Assembly: GCA_018136815.1 (NCBI GenBank)
Contig: CM030931.1
Coordinates: 8,606,557 to 8,670,556, forward strand
DNA: 64,000 bases
Source: Isochrysis galbana
Lineage: Eukaryota; Haptophyta; Isochrysidales; Isochrysidaceae
Direction: 5' to 3'
Below the pieces are notes generated by a model. It was not told where the DNA came from and searched no databases. It saw only the letters and a program-made list of their open reading frames with translations. A program made the position numbers and the translations under genes. Positions 11,460 to 21,928 of the stretch are shown in pieces (the stretch's first letter is position 1; the number at the start of each line of letters is the position of its first letter).

Positions 11460-11700
11460 GGAACTTTCAGTAGACTGATAGGGTCATGGAGCGCGCGCCG
11501 CTCCCCTCCACCGCCGCCGCCGCCCTCGCCGAGATCGATGATCGCTACTCATGGACAATCCGCGCTGTCGCCGAAGCGACCGCGTCCGGACGACCCGCCC
11601 ACCCAGGTGGGCACCGGAGCCACCCCGACACATCCCCGCATCGCACTGCGAACAGCAAGGCGAATGCTAACATGCTGACAGCCAGACTGCAGCACAAGCC
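11460..11700 (+). repeat. Family H 5' module: hairpin plus ATGGAGCGC start
   Basis: A hairpin at about 11467-11484 (CTTTCAGT/AG/ACTGATAG, one mismatch) is followed five bases later by ATGGAGCGCGCGCCG. A Pro/Ala-rich frame then reads MERAPLPSTAAAALAEI. The same hairpin-plus-ATGGAGCG arrangement occurs at 15853, 21928, 28862 and 49781. Confidence 0.6.
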
Positions 11701-12060
11701 CCACACCACCCTCCACAGCCACATCCACCACAACCCACTGCTGGGACGCTGGGACGCTCCATTAGGGAAGGCCTCCGGGCTCCGGGCCTGGACCCTACAC
11801 TGCCGCGGTACCGCCCTCGTGCTCGTGCACGAGCTCGGAGCATATTTCTTTCGATCAAGTTCCCTACGAACGTACTTCTCTTCGGATTATCGATATCTCC
11901 ATCATTTTTCGATGAGGTTCCTGTGGACTTCGAAGTGCAAGGTGTACGTAGCAATGGAGTGGTTGAGACACTGAAGTCGATGAGTGACGTGTAATGGGCA
12001 CAACCGACTTTATACTTTATACCCACCATCGCCTATGACTTCCAACTCAACAACGATCAT

Positions 12061-12319
12061 GTCGCATTCGCGAGCCTCTGCAGGCTATTTCGCTATTTTC
12101 CGCTCTACCGTTATAACCGCGATGGTAAATCATCAATCTTCGTTCTTATGTCTATCTATACGTCTACGACGGCTCCACGCTTTTATCAATCACTACACTT
12201 CATTCAATGTTGGTCTACCATTATACCCACGTGGCCAAGCAGCTTCTACAGGCTTCTTTCTACTCGGAATATGAGTATGCTCTAGCTCTGGACTGATCAC
12301 CCAGGCATGGAGATCAAGG
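12061..12319 (+). repeat. Dispersed repeat family Z, copy 1
   Basis: It starts GTCGCATTCGCGAGCCTCTG and passes through GCTCTACCGTTATAACCGCG to GGCATGGAGATCAAGG. It matches 35470-35662 over its 5' 190 bp and 49263-49001 (inverted) over its whole length, including the ATG that starts the gene at 49013. No coding capacity of its own. Confidence 0.85.
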
Positions 12320-12877
12320 GAGTAGTAAGCACGTGTCGATGAAGACCAAGGAAGTAGCGAGCATCTTGCTTGCTAAAGTACACCCTCAAGAACCTCAAGC
12401 GTCTAGACTCTGTAAGTCTAACACCTCTGTAAGCTTCTAGACTTTTTAAGCCTACCAGCTACTCCATGGCTAAGCTACGAAAAGCTATAGGTAAAGTGCA
12501 CGCCGCTGTGCTCGCGTTGAGACGCTAATCGCCGATGAATCTTGTAGGATCTTCACTAAGCATGGATGAATCCCTTTCGCGCCTATTCTGTGTGCAATCC
12601 TTCTCTAGGACGACGAGTTCTCTTCCGGCCAATTGGTTCCTTCTTGGCTCTCTCTGTTGACCCACCGTGGCTTTCGCTCCCGTGCTTATCACATGTTGCC
12701 CTTGTTTATGTTAGAAAGTGGTGTGGCGTGTCTTCGTACGCACCCCAGCAGCCGTCGCAGCGCTCTGCGATCGAAGCCGTACCGTGACCCCTCGTACCCT
12801 TGAGCCCCTACTGCCTTGTGTGTGGTCTCTCGCTAGTAATCACCCACTAGAGATCGACTCAATCTGTTCCTATGGAA
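12320..12877. other. No gene seen
   Basis: Intergenic; a local motif GTAAG-C-TCTAGAC recurs around 12400-12450. No credible reading frame. Confidence 0.4.
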
Positions 12878-12965
12878 TAAAAATCTTCTTAAAAATCTCC
12901 GCTACAAGTGCGACATGAGGCAGTGTGCTCGTGGACCTCCCTACTACCCAACCTGTCGCGGGTAG
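12878..12965 (+). repeat. Dispersed repeat family Y, copy 1
   Basis: The block AAATCTTCTTAAAAATCTCC, then GCTAC, a GTGCGACATGAGGCAGTGTG stretch and CTCCCTACTACCCAACCT, recurs at 20608-20700 and 30398-30490. Confidence 0.8.
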
Positions 12966-14089
12966 GGAGGGTTCATGCGCCCCCCCCTTCCATCTTTGTA
13001 CTTCCCGCCACTAGGTTCCCCCGCGCGACTCCCTCTCGGTCGCCACGCTCCGGTCCCCCTCTCCCCTTCCCTGTATCGCGCCTTCATTCCGTCCACCCCC
13101 ATAGATAGGTCTTCCCGCGCGACTCCCTCTCCGTCGCCGCGCCCCAGTTCCCTTCTCCCTCACGTCGCCCCAAAGATGGGGTAACAGCTTATCAGCTCTC
13201 AAGGTTATGAAGCTATCACTAATATCAGCACTAATATCAGCTCTCATGAGAGTTGTCCCAACCAACAACAAAACTCCCCGGTGCGCGCGCACGCGTGTGT
13301 TGATTTACGCTCTTCATTCACACTCCACACACATCCTCTCTCTCTCTCCTCTAGCGTAGATTGTAGATTGGTACTACTAGTTGGATGAACCTATCGCATC
13401 TTAGAGATTGAGGATAGATAGAGCGTAGCAGCCAAGAAGCCGACCGACGGAGGCTACTGCGTATGTATGTATGAAGTATCGATGTTGATGTAGGATGGAG
13501 GGGGGGGAGGCGACGATTCTAATAGTAAAAGGAGTCACAGTAGTAGATCAGCCCCTTTAAGATTAGTCTAGCAACCGACAACTAATATCAGTGATTTGGC
13601 AGTTTGGAGCTATTACTCTTACTGAGAGCTCATAACAGTACTCTTACCCCATCTATGCGTCGCCCCGAATCGGTCTGTCCTCCCTCACCCTTCCCGTCCC
13701 TCCCCGAGTGCTTCCTTGAGTTTCCGGCCCCCTTTTGTCTATCTCTTTCCCGCGCAATTCCCTTTCCCCCCGCGCGTGATATCTTCCCCCGGTGTCTTCC
13801 GTACGCTCAGCGCTGCCGCTCGAGCGCTCCGTGTCCCCTTCTCGTGTCCCTCCTGCCCTCGTCCTCGCTCCGTGCTGTCGCATGTCGTCTGGGAGCACCC
13901 GCTCGTCCTCGGCCCCCTTGTCGCGTGCCTCCCCCGCCCCCGGTAGCACGCATCCCATGCCCCGCTGAGAGGCTGTACTTCACATGTTACATACATCAGC
14001 CCCTCCACCTCCATACGCTCCACAGCCACAGCTCCACTCCTCTCACAACATGGTAGCGGAGGTGTGTCGACCACGCCTTCCCACTCACG
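12966..14089. other. C-rich intergenic DNA, no gene seen
   Basis: Pyrimidine-rich sequence with a local imperfect repeat of CGCGCGACTCCCTCTC (13021 and 13115). Open frames here are Pro/Arg/Ser-rich and have no domain. Confidence 0.4.
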
Positions 14090-14665
14090 CCCGCCCTTCG
14101 CTCCCCTCGCCACGACCGCTCCCGTTCTGTCGCGTCGGGTGTCGACCTGTAAACATACTGTAAACAGGCGTGAGTATTACCTTTTCTTGGGCCGGGTCGT
14201 GCCTTTTTTTGTCGTTATTTTCTCGTCGTTCTCTTCGTTCTCCTACGGGCGTGCGATGTCTGCGCGCGCCGTGGCCCCCCTCTGAGGGGACCCTCGGGTC
14301 CCCCCAGAGGGCCAGCTGGGCCAGCTCAGGGGGCAGTGGGGCAGTGGAGGCTGGGGCTGGGCCCCTGGCCTCCCCTGCCTCTCCCTCGCTGGCCTCGCTG
14401 GCTCTGGGTGCTCTCCTGGCGGCTCAGATGATCTGTGACTCAGTGTTGAAGGGGGGGGGTCAGTACGATGGGGTGCCAGACCAGGCGAATGCATGCGGCG
14501 CGCTACGCGCGCTCGGCGAGAGTATGGACAGGAATGATGTCAGCTCAGCCCATGCCAACAGGTAGGGGCTGAGGATGAGTGTGCAGGCCCACCCAGGGGG
14601 TGTCTGCGGTGGAGGAGGGGGGGAACGCGGCCCCCATGACCCTATCATTTTTACTGATAGTAGGG
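14090..14665 (+). repeat. Family H copy
   Basis: It has the family order: a TGTAAACA-containing lead, GTGAGTATTACCTTTTCTTG, a CAGAGGGCCAGCTGGGCCAG block, GCCTCTCCCTCGCTGGCC, a G-run (14450), TGTCTGCGGTGGAG and GCGGCCCCCATGACC. It ends in a hairpin CTATCA/TTTTTAC/TGATAG at 14642-14662. Related copies lie at 24255-25020, 36430-36960, 41255-42010 and 47205-47370. Confidence 0.7.
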
Positions 14666-15116
14666 AAGCCAAATACATATGTATTTGGCTGTATTTGCAT
14701 GCCCAGGCCCCAGCACCGTATTTCCCATCTAGGGTGAAAGGTGCCTCGGCGACGGCACAACCCCTCGAAAATCGCGTTAGGAGGGCCCAAAACCTGAGAA
14801 CCCCTTTTACGAGGAAATCGCCGCTGATATCTGAATTTCGCCTTAATTTCTTGTAAAAAATCGTCTTGTCTGGGGGGGTGACTTTACACTAGCTCTACCC
14901 CCTTCCCCTTGATCTTGGTTCCTTTTTCCTTTTCCCTTTTCCTCGGTTTCGGGGTGTAACTGGCAGTGAGAGTCTACCTGTAAACACGAGAACTTCACGT
15001 GAGTGGGGATGTGGGAAGGGGGGCCACCGGACGGCGTGTTCACATCGTGCTCGACAGGCTCTGTGTCTCCAGTGTGTGAGGAGAGCAGGCGAGCAGCGGC
15101 CACAGGCCAGTAAGAC
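14666..15116. other. No gene seen; 5' region of the ARGLU1-like gene
   Basis: No repeat or frame recognised. A possible short intron (GTAAGACATG to TTTCTCTCAG) overlaps the start of the next gene, so an upstream exon cannot be excluded. Confidence 0.3.
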
Positions 15117-15545
15117 ATGAGTGTCCAATTCGGTTTCTCTCAGGGAGAGAAGAAGCGCAAGCAGCGGCAGCTTGCAGAACGCAAGGCTCGCGAATACGAG
15201 AAGCTTGAATGCCAGCAGATGGAGCACAGCATCCGCACGCGCCTGCAGAATGGTGACTTGAAAGAGAGGGTCATGACTCAAGTTCTAGAGCTCATGAATA
15301 CGCCAGAGATCAAGAAGCGCATCGAAAAGCGGTCGAGTGATCTGACAGCTCTCAAACGCGCCCAGGCTTTGAATGCCATCGCATGTGAACGTAAGAACAA
15401 AGTGGCTGAGGCCAGACGGAAAGAGGAAGACCGTCTTAACGAGGCGCGACGACTTCAAGATATTCTAGATGAAAACAGGAGGCGAGTAGAGGAGGAGGCC
15501 AGACGGCGCGCAGAGGCAGAGACAAGAGCAAAGCTCGAGAAATAA
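15117..15545 (+). CDS. ARGLU1-like coiled-coil protein
   Basis: A 142-residue protein that is almost wholly charged helix. After a basic start (KKRKQRQLAERKAREYEK) comes a segment resembling the ARGLU1 core (KERVMTQVLELMNTPEIKKR). The ending ARRKEEDRLNEARRLQ is followed by DILDENRRRVEEEARRRAEA, which matches the ARGLU1 pattern ERILEENNRKIAEA. Family members are nuclear and act in splicing and transcription with Mediator. The usual N-terminal RS domain is absent, so either it lies in an unseen upstream exon or the gene is a short version. The start ATG is within a possible intron, so the 5' end is uncertain. Confidence 0.6.
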   Translation: MSVQFGFSQGEKKRKQRQLAERKAREYEKLECQQMEHSIRTRLQNGDLKERVMTQVLELMNTPEIKKRIEKRSSDLTALKRAQALNAIACERKNKVAEARRKEEDRLNEARRLQDILDENRRRVEEEARRRAEAETRAKLEK

Positions 15546-15849
15546 CTCAATTGCAAGAGCGCGAGAGGCCGAGGCACGCCTACGAGGCTGCTAATAGAGT
15601 ACACTTCTGTACACCCTCGTCACATGGATGAGTATAGATATATGATCAAGCCTCACCATCAGCAGGTCTGACGTTGTGCGATAGCACGGGGCCGGCGGTA
15701 TGTGGCGGGCAGTTGGTTGTGTTTGTTGCAAAAGAGCCATCCTGTTCCCTCGGGTGTCCTCCCCCCTTTTCTTAAGCAATCCCTCACTCCACACAACTCA
15801 GCGACACCAGCCACCAGCCACTCCAGCCTCTATAGTATCATATCACAAC

Positions 15850-16266
15850 ACAACTATTGTTATAGTTTCAGCGATGGAGCGCGCGCCGACCGCTCCCAGC
15901 CCCCCGCCGCCACGACGCCCCACCGGGGCCGCCCCAAGGCGCCGGAGCCAAAGCGCTCGCAGGCCGCCCCCCTGACCGACAGCAATGTTGACATGATTCT
16001 CCCGCCCTCACCTCCCAGCAGCCACACAAGCAGGGAGCAGGCAGAGTCCTGTTCCCTGCAGATCAACAGAGCCGGCCTCTGGCCCTGCCGCCTGCCTCAA
16101 CCGTCATGCCACCACAACAAGGACTGGGGGAAAGCGGAGGGGGGGGAGGAAATCTGCGGAGGAGGGGGAAACTGCAGGGGGGGGGGGGGACTGCAGAGGG
16201 GGAAGGGAATGCAGAGGAGCCCCGTTCTGTTCCCCCATTGGCCTCCTACTTATAAAAGTAGTTGAC
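15850..16266 (+). mobile_element. Short family H unit bounded by two different hairpins
   Basis: The left edge is hairpin AACTAT/TGTT/ATAGTT at 15853-15868, then CAGCG and ATGGAGCGCGCGCCGACC at 15874. The frame reads MERAPTAPSPPPPRRPTGAA. The DNA matches the inverted module at 49781-49500, including LTDS-VDMILPPSPP in another frame. The right edge is hairpin CTACTT/ATAA/AAGTAG at 16248-16263. The reading frame is interrupted relative to the 49781 copy. Confidence 0.65.
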
Positions 16267-16474
16267 GATGTAATACGGAGTAAACAGGGAAACACCTGCA
16301 GACGTGCCTGTGCCAGGCGGAGCAGTGGGTATATAGCCACATTACGGTAAAAAAAACTTTTCGCACACACCCTAAGCGCGCAGAAAGTGCGCGGTTAGAT
16401 AGGGTTTCGCGCAGAACATCAGATTTGGGGGGTGCCGCCACCTGCTGAGGACTGAACGAGCTTGTCGGTGCGGG

Positions 16475-16696
16475 ATGGTGCACTGGACCGACGCGGAAGA
16501 CCGGTGGCTGCGGAAACTCGTCGCCGCCATCCCCAAAGGGAACGGGTTCTGGGTGCGCGTTGCCGGCTTCTTCGCGAGCCGAACTGCGAAGCAGTGCCGC
16601 GAGCGCTGGGTCGACCACCTCGACCAAAGCCTCAACAAGGGAGAGTGGACACAGCAGGAGGTCGACCTGCTCGCAGCATTTCCCCCCCACTACTGA
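16475..16696 (+). CDS. Myb/SANT-domain fragment
   Basis: The 73 residues start MVHWTDAEDRWLRKLVAAIP and contain a full Myb repeat (W-x18-20-W spacing, TAKQCRERWVDHLDQSLNKG). The first helix of a second repeat follows (EWTQQEVDLLAAF), after which the frame ends. The layout equals R2 plus the beginning of R3 of plant/protist R2R3 Myb DNA-binding proteins. No downstream exon is recognised, so this is either exon 1 of a gene whose rest I cannot see or a truncated relic. It lies just after a family H unit. Confidence 0.65.
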   Translation: MVHWTDAEDRWLRKLVAAIPKGNGFWVRVAGFFASRTAKQCRERWVDHLDQSLNKGEWTQQEVDLLAAFPPHY

Positions 16697-17029
16697 AGAG
16701 GCCGGACCGCTGGCGAGTTGAATATGAAAACTCCGCCTCGCCAATCGAGGAATGTCTTCCTCAAGGCGCCTGAGGAGCTCGAGTGCCCATAGCAAGCCCC
16801 TCGAAAGTCGGTATCTCTCCAGCGGTATGAGACGCTGAAGTCTTTCAGATTGATGGAAATTTCCCGGGCATCTCGGCCTCTCCATGCGCCGCGCCACACC
16901 TAACCGACCCGCCGCCGTCGACGCCGCCCTCGCCCTCCCACCCCTAGGATTGGGACTCCCTCGTGGTGGCCCCGCATCGCGTATTTGGAAACGAGGGGTA
17001 CCAAATGAAGGCAAACGACCTTCCGGTTG

Positions 17030-17275
17030 CTATCCATTGCGACAACTCAGCAACAATGCCTCGATCAAGAATCCTGGTGTCACGGCTCGCACTCGTCACT
17101 ACGAAAATTGGCTTTGGTTTGGCCGCAAGCTAGCAATTTCTCTCGATCTTATCTCTGCTACTCTCTACTCCTTCGTGGCTGTCGACCAACAACCAAATTG
17201 CCGACACGATGACTAAGGCTCTAGAAAAAGGGAAGTTCGTTTCGTTCCGCAACAAGTCGCTCGGATCATTTTAGC
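17030..17275 (+). pseudogene. Copia RNase H C-terminal relic
   Basis: It reads SIKNPGVTARTRHYENWLWF, then in a second frame CRPTTKLP, and in a third MTKALEKGKFVSFRNKSLGSF before a stop. This is the C-terminus of Copia/Ty1 polyprotein RNase H, where family members read HIDVRYHF...IADIFTKPL. At least two frameshifts have disabled it. It is followed by its 3' untranslated region and LTR. Confidence 0.85.
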
Positions 17276-17324
17276 GACTTGTCGCACTTCCGCATGTCCC
17301 ACCGGTCAACCTGCAAACTCTCTT

Positions 17325-17684
17325 AGAGTTGGCACAGGCCTCATGCCGTAGTGGAGCCATTACGCCTTTATCGGCCTAATGAGAATCCTTCGTCGGCCTA
17401 TGCGTCATCTCGCTTGAGCTCGATTCAGTCCTGACGTATGCTTGTATCTTTCATTGGGAATGACGTCGTATGGGAAATAGGGATTCGCCTTTGGCGATGG
17501 GGGAGTGTCAGAGTTTTCTTGTTGTCCTAGTTTAATCCTAGTGCTGAGTGAGGGACCGTGCCTTATCTCCAACGGAGCCCCTACCCCGCGATGGGGGTGT
17601 GCGCGGTTGGTGCATGGCTCGTCCGGTGTATGTGGCTAGGGATGCTAGCCAACAAGACCTCTTACAAGACTACAATTTCTAACG
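17325..17684 (+). mobile_element. Copia 3' region and LTR, copy 2
   Basis: 17325-17505 is the internal 3' region ending in the polypurine tract GGCGATGGGGGAG. 17506-17684 is the LTR (TGTCAGAG to TTCTAACG). It matches 8940-9367 apart from the 72-bp insertion there. Position after the RNase H relic fixes its orientation. The pseudokinase start codon lies 229 bp downstream. Confidence 0.85.
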
Positions 17685-17749
17685 GTGTGTGTGGACCATG
17701 ATCCTGATGCCTCTATGAGCCCCTTAGCACCTTCCAGCTCTGTTTTATA

Positions 17750-17765
17750 GTGGTTTATAAAAACG
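17750..17765 (+). promoter_or_regulatory. TATA-like element upstream of the pseudokinase
   Basis: GTTTATAAAAACG about 150 bp before the ATG is the best TATA match between the LTR and the gene. Position and sequence fit a core promoter; there is no other support. Confidence 0.3.
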
Positions 17766-17913
17766 TTGTTGAATGAGAAGCTCTAGCCTCTAAACACTTT
17801 GCATCCGGCGGAGCTCGCTCGCCCACCTCTCCCCGCTCCGCACTCTCGTCCTCGGCCTCCCTCTTCCCTCCCTCGCTCCCTCCCTCCCTGTGCTGCCTCC
17901 CTTCGCTGCCCTG

Positions 17914-20055
17914 ATGTCCGCCGAGTGCTCCTCTGGACAACAGGTAAGACAAGGCGGCGGCGCAGAGGATGGCGCGGCGCCATCTGTCGATGGGCCTCCG
18001 CCATACCAGTCAGGAGCTGCAGTGGCGGCGGCGACGGCATCACTTCACGAGATGTGGCCAGCGCGTGCTGAGAGCTACACGCTCGTCGCGCCGATCAGTC
18101 AGTCGGCGCTGGTTGCTAATGGCCCTTCAGCCGGTGTGTGGCTCGCCACGTGCTTGGGAGGGCGCGAGGCGGCCATTCGAATCGTAGACTTGGAGACGCA
18201 GTCCTCTCGTGACTTCGGACGTGTGGCCTCTGAAGTGCAGCGCATGGCTTCGTTGCGGCATGCCAATTTGTGCGAGCTGCACGCTGCATTCGTGAATCGT
18301 GGCGAGCTTTGGCTTGTGATGCAGCTTCATGAGGCAGGCTCATGTGCAGACATCCTGCGTCTGGCAGCTCCTGCCGGTCTCACAGAGAGAGCTGCAGCCG
18401 CTGTCTTGCGCGAAGTCTGCCAGGCTCTGAGCTATCTGCATGGCATTGGGTTGATCCATAGACAGATTAAGGCTGCGACCATTCTCGTTGACGCCCAGGC
18501 GGAAGTACGGCTGTCAGACCTCTCATTGGCGGGAGCACTTCTCGAGTTTGGCGAGCGGCGCCGTGCTCGTCAGACCTTTGTTAGCGCAGGGCAAGTGTTC
18601 TGGTCAGCGCCAGAAATGCTCGAGCAAGCATCTGGGTATGACGCCGCCGTCGACATTTGGGCTCTAGGTATAACCGCCATTGAGCTCATCACTGGTGCCC
18701 CACCACACATGGGCGAGCCCCCACTGAAGGTGATGCTCAAGGTTCTCCAGGGTGAACCACCTCAGCCGACACAGGCATCTCAGCCATATTGTGAGTTGGT
18801 AGCCGCTTGTCTCGTACGGGCTCCTGCTGCTCGGACTTCAGCCATGGAACTCCTTAATCTTCCTGTCCTCAACTCTCTTCCGATGGATGCCTGCGAAGTG
18901 GCTCTTCTACCGATCGTTCAATCGCTCCCGAAGCTACGCGATAGACGCATGGTTCCTAACAAAACGGGACCGAAAATGGGCATGCTTGGCTTGCCTGTGC
19001 GGAGTGCCTCAGGCTCTAAAAGCTCCTCGTTCCGCGGCTCTCGTTCTGGGTCTCGGCGGGGCGGTGACCGCTGGTGGGAGGATACTGGCGGTTGGGATTT
19101 CGAGGAGGAGGAAGTGTCCGCTCCCATTCCTTCAGCAAGCGTCACCACTGAACCACCCTTATCAATGTCCGCTTGTGGCACCGGCCGAGCGTGTGTGGTT
19201 CTAGCCAAGCCGATGCAAGCCGACGGTGGCATCGGAGGCGCACGTCCATATCCGTCTCCACGAGGTGAGGGCCAGCAGAGTCTTGATTCTGGCAACGAGT
19301 CACCTCTTGGCTCACCTGTTGACTCCCCGTCTAGAAGTTCAGCGAGCGCGAAGGCGCCAGCCACTAATGTTGTGCCACGGCGGGGACCACCAGCGCCCGG
19401 AATGCGGAAGAGAGGTTTTGTCGTGCAGGGTCAAGATTCGCGCGCCGCTGGTCAGGCAATACAATCGCTACACCAGACCGTCGTTAGATTGCATCGGCAA
19501 GTGGAGGCATCGGGCGGGAATCTGTGGGAACCCAACACCTCCGGGGCAAGAGATGGCGACTGGGAGTATGAAGGCGGCGTTGGCGGTTGGTGTGACGTGG
19601 ATACGAACGTGCTTGCCATCTTGCCGCGGGCGCTTGAAGCGGCTAGGCATGAGAATCTGGAACTCCGCGAGCACAATCAACTGCTCTGGGAAATGAGATC
19701 GCAGATGGGCCTAGCCCCGTCCAACTTGCGGTCGGGTCCGAGTGCTTCCGGAAGTTCGATGGGTAGTCAAATGGGCAGTCGCGTGGGGAGCAAGTCCGAC
19801 CTGACAGAACGCGGCATCGAAGATCGCAGCGGATCCGGCAGTCTCATGGCCATGTTGCAGAGTGACGGTCGTCCACATCAGTCATCCAGGCCCTCCCTTG
19901 ACTCGAGCCGTCCATCTTCGCGACGCAGCTCTCGCACCAGCTCTCCCCCTAGGCCCAAGCCTTTGCCACCTAGCATCCCCATGGTCGCAGAAAGGTCTCC
20001 TTCACCGCCTAAGCCCCGAACATGTAACCGTCAGGATCACAACCCGCCTGGATAA
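17914..20055 (+). CDS. STE20/OSR1-like pseudokinase
   Basis: 713 residues from the first ATG (MSAECSSGQQ). A full protein-kinase fold spans about 60-320. The closest pattern is the STE20 SPAK/OSR1/STRAD group (DIWALGITAIELITGAPPH, LKVMLKVLQGEPPQP). Every catalytic position I can check is changed. The VAIK lysine is Arg89 (AAIRIVD), HRD is HRQ (Gln184), the catalytic Asn is Thr189 (IKAATILV), and DFG is DLS (Asp202 kept). It should therefore be a scaffold or allosteric activator, like STRAD. The C-terminal 390 residues are Ser/Pro-rich, with a coiled coil near ARHENLELREHNQLLWEM. A GTAAGA donor-like site at 17942 leaves room for an N-terminal intron. Confidence 0.82.
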   Translation: MSAECSSGQQVRQGGGAEDGAAPSVDGPPPYQSGAAVAAATASLHEMWPARAESYTLVAPISQSALVANGPSAGVWLATCLGGREAAIRIVDLETQSSRDFGRVASEVQRMASLRHANLCELHAAFVNRGELWLVMQLHEAGSCADILRLAAPAGLTERAAAAVLREVCQALSYLHGIGLIHRQIKAATILVDAQAEVRLSDLSLAGALLEFGERRRARQTFVSAGQVFWSAPEMLEQASGYDAAVDIWALGITAIELITGAPPHMGEPPLKVMLKVLQGEPPQPTQASQPYCELVAACLVRAPAARTSAMELLNLPVLNSLPMDACEVALLPIVQSLPKLRDRRMVPNKTGPKMGMLGLPVRSASGSKSSSFRGSRSGSRRGGDRWWEDTGGWDFEEEEVSAPIPSASVTTEPPLSMSACGTGRACVVLAKPMQADGGIGGARPYPSPRGEGQQSLDSGNESPLGSPVDSPSRSSASAKAPATNVVPRRGPPAPGMRKRGFVVQGQDSRAAGQAIQSLHQTVVRLHRQVEASGGNLWEPNTSGARDGDWEYEGGVGGWCDVDTNVLAILPRALEAARHENLELREHNQLLWEMRSQMGLAPSNLRSGPSASGSSMGSQMGSRVGSKSDLTERGIEDRSGSGSLMAMLQSDGRPHQSSRPSLDSSRPSSRRSSRTSSPPRPKPLPPSIPMVAERSPSPPKPRTCNRQDHNPPG

Positions 20056-20439
20056 CAAACGTATTGCCATTGTTATTGTCCCAGCACCTGCTGCACACTT
20101 GACGTGGTTTACGCCATCTATCGTAGCATCTTAGTAACTTCTCGCTCCAATGGTAGATGGTAGATGGTAGATTGCACTAGCTGGTGGTGGTTGGCAAGAG
20201 CTAGAAAAAACCTCTTGGAGGCGTCCGCTAAGCTACTGTAGACATCCCCTCCCATGGTTAACCACTGACATCGCCCTTGCCCCTACCTCTTCTCTCCTTC
20301 ACGCTCCCCCTCACCACGGAGGCGCTCACCTGTCACCCGTGCCATTAATAGCGACGAAGTCATAAACGGAGTGAACTTAATCGGTTACAACCTGAAAGTC
20401 AGTCAATTTGCCAATGATACGGCTCTCATAACCCGGGAC
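20056..20439. other. No gene seen
   Basis: 3' flank of the pseudokinase. The only structure is a short tandem ATGGTAGATGGTAGATGGTAG near 20150. Confidence 0.4.
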
Positions 20440-20700
20440 TATAAAAATAATTGAGCATTAGTACCACTACTCCCACTAGCCCGGTACTAACACGACAGCC
20501 CTCAGCGCACCTGCCCGTACACCTTGGCGCGTGCTGTTGTCACAGATACATGCACACCTATGCACCCCTCCAAATCTCCCCCCTCGCAGACCCCCGGCTC
20601 CCATTCTAAAAAAAAATCTTCTTAAAAATTCCCGCTACATGCGCGGCGTGAGGCAGTGTGCTATTGAACCTCCCTACTACCCAACCTTAACCCCTAACAA
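20440..20700 (+). repeat. Repeat families V and Y, joined copy
   Basis: 20440-20600 (family V: GCATTAGTACCACTACTCCC through CCGTACACCTTGGCGCGTGC to CAAATCTCCCCCCTCGCAGA) matches 36020-36190. Its first 45 bp match 32338-32400 in inverted orientation. It runs directly into family Y at 20608-20700, so V and Y may be parts of one element. Confidence 0.8.
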
Positions 20701-20926
20701 CCCCCTCCCCCTTCCCCAGTTCTCTCTTTGGCGGAGAAGCCGGTTCCAGGGAGGCCGCGCGCTCTGCCTTTCTGGCCCCGGGGGGGCGAATCCTGACCGC
20801 ACATCCCCTCCTTTATTTTTTTTATTTTTAACAAATTTTTATGGGTCGCGGCGCGGCAAAGGAACGAGACTAGCGCTCACTCAAGACAGGACACCCTGCC
20901 GCGGCAAGCGCAAGCACCCTTCCCAC

Positions 20927-21928
20927 TTATGCCACCCAGCTCCTCACTAGCTTTCTACCTGCGCTAGCCAGAGCGCCCCTCCCTCCACACTCAGACAGCC
21001 CCTTACGCCAGGATCCTAATCTGGTCTCGCAGGCAAGGGGGCCTAATGGGAGGGAGAGGAGCAACTCCTCAGAGAGGAGCTGTGGGGAAGGAGATGTCTG
21101 AGTGGGGGCGCTATACCCTTGCGCTAGGCATGGGCAGCGACGCCGCCTCAAGACATGTCCTCCCTCTTGTCTTGAGTCGAAATTATTGGTGCTTGGAACA
21201 GAGGACGAGGGGGTTTGTGCTTCTTGGGTTGGTTGTAGTTGGAAGAGGGAGTGGGAGAGGGAGTGAAGTGTTGGAAGAGGGCCCAAAGGGCATTGAGTTG
21301 TAGGTAGTTGTGGCCCACAAGAGTGGGGTGAAAACGATAAGTGTATCAACATGGGTCTTGAGCTGAAATTTTTGGTGCTTGAAACAGAGGGTGAGGGGGT
21401 TCGTGCTGTTTGGGTTGGATGTGGTGTGAAGGGGGAGTGGGAGAGGGAGTCTAGTCTTGAAAGAGGGCCCAAGGCAGGGCACTGAGCTGTAGGTACTTGT
21501 GGCCCACAAGAGTGGGGTGAAGAAAACAAGTGTGTCAACGAGTTGGGAAACAGAGGCATGGGGTGCTCTCCGTATGGGGTTGATGGTTGTGAAGTGCCCT
21601 CCCATGATGGGTGCACTGATGGTAGAGGTTTCCACCATGGGGAGGGCAGCAGAGCTGCCCTCCCACATGAGGTGCTCTTGGGGTGGGAGGGTTTCCCACT
21701 GTTGGAGGGGGTCTCAAAGACCCCCTGCATGCTACGCAGAGCCATGGTGGCAACCTGTTCGGTGCCAGTGCTCGCCACCCCGCGCGCCTGCGCGGGTGTG
21801 GTTTGGATGGGTTGGATGGGCTCTGAGAGGGCTTTCTGACGAGCCGCCTCGGGCGGCATGGGGCGTCCCAGGTGGGGCGCGGTGGCGAGGGTCGTCTGGG
21901 GCTCGGGAGCGGTCGCGGCACGCTCCAT
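20927..21928 (-). mobile_element. Family H ORF, 333 residues, with internal tandem duplication
   Basis: The ATG at 21928 starts MERAATAPEP and is preceded by hairpin AAACTAT/TGTT/ATAGTTT, as in other family H 5' modules. The protein is Pro/Ser/Thr-rich with no domain. About 180 bp is duplicated in tandem (about 21175-21355 and 21356-21540), giving repeats of FSPHSCGPQ, LGPL and PSSSVPSTNNF. It is open throughout, unlike most copies. A Gag- or ORF1-like role is inferred from position and composition only. Confidence 0.5.

Noticed and set aside
13604..14056. 150-residue plus-strand frame
   Set aside because: Pyrimidine-rich DNA giving Pro/Ser/Leu text with frames open on both strands.
16250..17014. 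254-residue minus-strand open frame
   Set aside because: It lies antisense to the Myb domain, is Arg/Leu/Pro-rich and has no domain; the sense strand explains the conservation.
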